From contig NC_089981.1 in assembly GCF_036417845.1 (NCBI RefSeq), positions 79,835,268 to 79,899,267 of the forward strand: DNA of 64,000 bases, given 5' to 3'. The position numbers were made by a program, and so were the translations under genes. The stretch comes from Apteryx mantelli. Taxonomy: Eukaryota > Chordata > Aves > Apterygiformes > Apterygidae. Each line of letters starts with the position of its first letter. Within the stretch, counting starts at the first letter, position 1. Positions 63,508-64,000 of the stretch are shown piece after piece. The notes under the pieces are model-generated. The model saw only the letters and a program-made list of their open reading frames with translations. It searched no databases and had not been told where the DNA came from.

Positions 63508-63515
63508 TATAAAAG
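63508..63515 (+). promoter_or_regulatory. TATA-like box (second)
   Basis: TATAAAAG followed by G is close to the canonical TATA consensus, with C-rich sequence just upstream (TTTTTCC). It predicts a start near 63,540 on the plus strand. No coding exon is identified in the remaining 460 bases. Confidence 0.35.
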
Positions 63516-63539
63516 GTTCCGGTGCTGAAGTGACAGTAT

Positions 63540-64000
63540 TTTGTCTTGTGGCGCAAGTTCAAAGCTTACTTGTTTTGATAATTTCAATCGTGTTTCCACT
63601 GAAAAAGTCCTCCTTTATTGTCTCTTGAATAGTAATAAATCCCAGGTTAGCATCTGAGCAATCAAAAGTTGTTCTGAAGTGAAATGAGCAAGCAGTTCAG
63701 AGCTGTTTGTTTTCAAATGAAACTTAAAATCATTTTTAATTATTTTTATTATCTGTCATGAATGTGAAAGTATAATTCCTTATTAATCAGCTAAAAGAGA
63801 TTGCACAACTCAAAATACTTTACATTCATTACCTAACGCAGCATGTAAACCACTTACACTGTTTCTACCTATTATTCCCCAAGGCCTCCTCTGCTTTGTG
63901 TGACTGTTCATCACAAAGAAAGAAATAGGTGGCCTAGACCACTCAAAGTGCAAAGCAACCACTGAAACTTAGAAAATGCGTGAAATAATTCTGTCTCCTT
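63540..64000. other. AT-rich sequence at the window edge
   Basis: No open frame of note. If the TATA boxes upstream are real, this would be 5' untranslated or first-intron sequence. TTTTTAATTATTTTTATTATC and TATTAATCAGC strings have the look of conserved non-coding DNA. Confidence 0.35.

Noticed and set aside
1..64000. CRISPR arrays, bacterial operons, ribosome binding sites, functional tRNA or rRNA genes
   Set aside because: No direct-repeat arrays, no tRNA B-box with a cloverleaf, no rRNA segments. CR1, MIR and U6 remnants show a vertebrate genome, in which such bacterial features are not expected.

Overview
The window looks like non-coding nuclear DNA from a sauropsid vertebrate, most likely a bird. 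A crocodilian or turtle is not excluded. The evidence is an AT-rich, CpG-poor background, several decayed CR1 LINE fragments, a few MIR-type SINE remnants, one U6 snRNA pseudogene, and no bacterial-style gene packing. CR1 and MIR together cover only a few kilobases, all of it old and heavily mutated. This suits a bird genome better than a turtle or crocodile genome. I recognise no intact, identifiable protein-coding gene, so the stretch is probably intergenic or deep intronic.

Layout. 1-6.6 kb: unique sequence with a poly(A) tail resembling a retrocopy end (about 1.55 kb) and an AT palindrome. 6.6-7.0 kb: minus-strand CR1 tail. 7.0-12.8 kb: unique, more GC-rich at 9.3-11.2 kb. 12.8-13.9 kb: a decayed coding relic on the minus strand. 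13.9-30.1 kb: unique sequence with MIR remnants at 15.9 and 21.6 kb and two doubtful CR1-like stretches at 22.9 and 24.5 kb. 30.14 kb: a poly(G)/poly(C) foldback. 30.7-33.6 kb: two CR1 copies in a row on the plus strand, the first with readable reverse-transcriptase remnants. 35.3 and 37.4 kb: two minus-strand CR1 tails. 37.26 kb: a 37-bp tandem duplication. 41.8 kb: a CR1 fragment from the start of the RT domain. 42-51 kb: AT-rich sequence, some of it resembling conserved non-coding elements, with the U6 pseudogene at 49.3 kb. 51.6-55.1 kb: two candidate plus-strand exon structures. 55.5-57.5 kb: an unclassified CpG-retaining stretch that may be an old LTR-element relic. 59.83 kb: an 84-bp exon-like segment. 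62.8-63.5 kb: a candidate mini-exon and a compact CpG island followed by two TATA-like boxes, the best promoter candidate here.

The most interesting leads are the candidate two-exon secreted peptide at 54.4-55.1 kb, the CpG island with TATA boxes at 63.1-63.5 kb, the minus-strand coding relic at 12.8-13.9 kb, and the exon-like segments at 51.66, 59.83 and 62.77 kb. None is proven. All family calls come from sequence patterns I recognise by eye. No database search or alignment was run.
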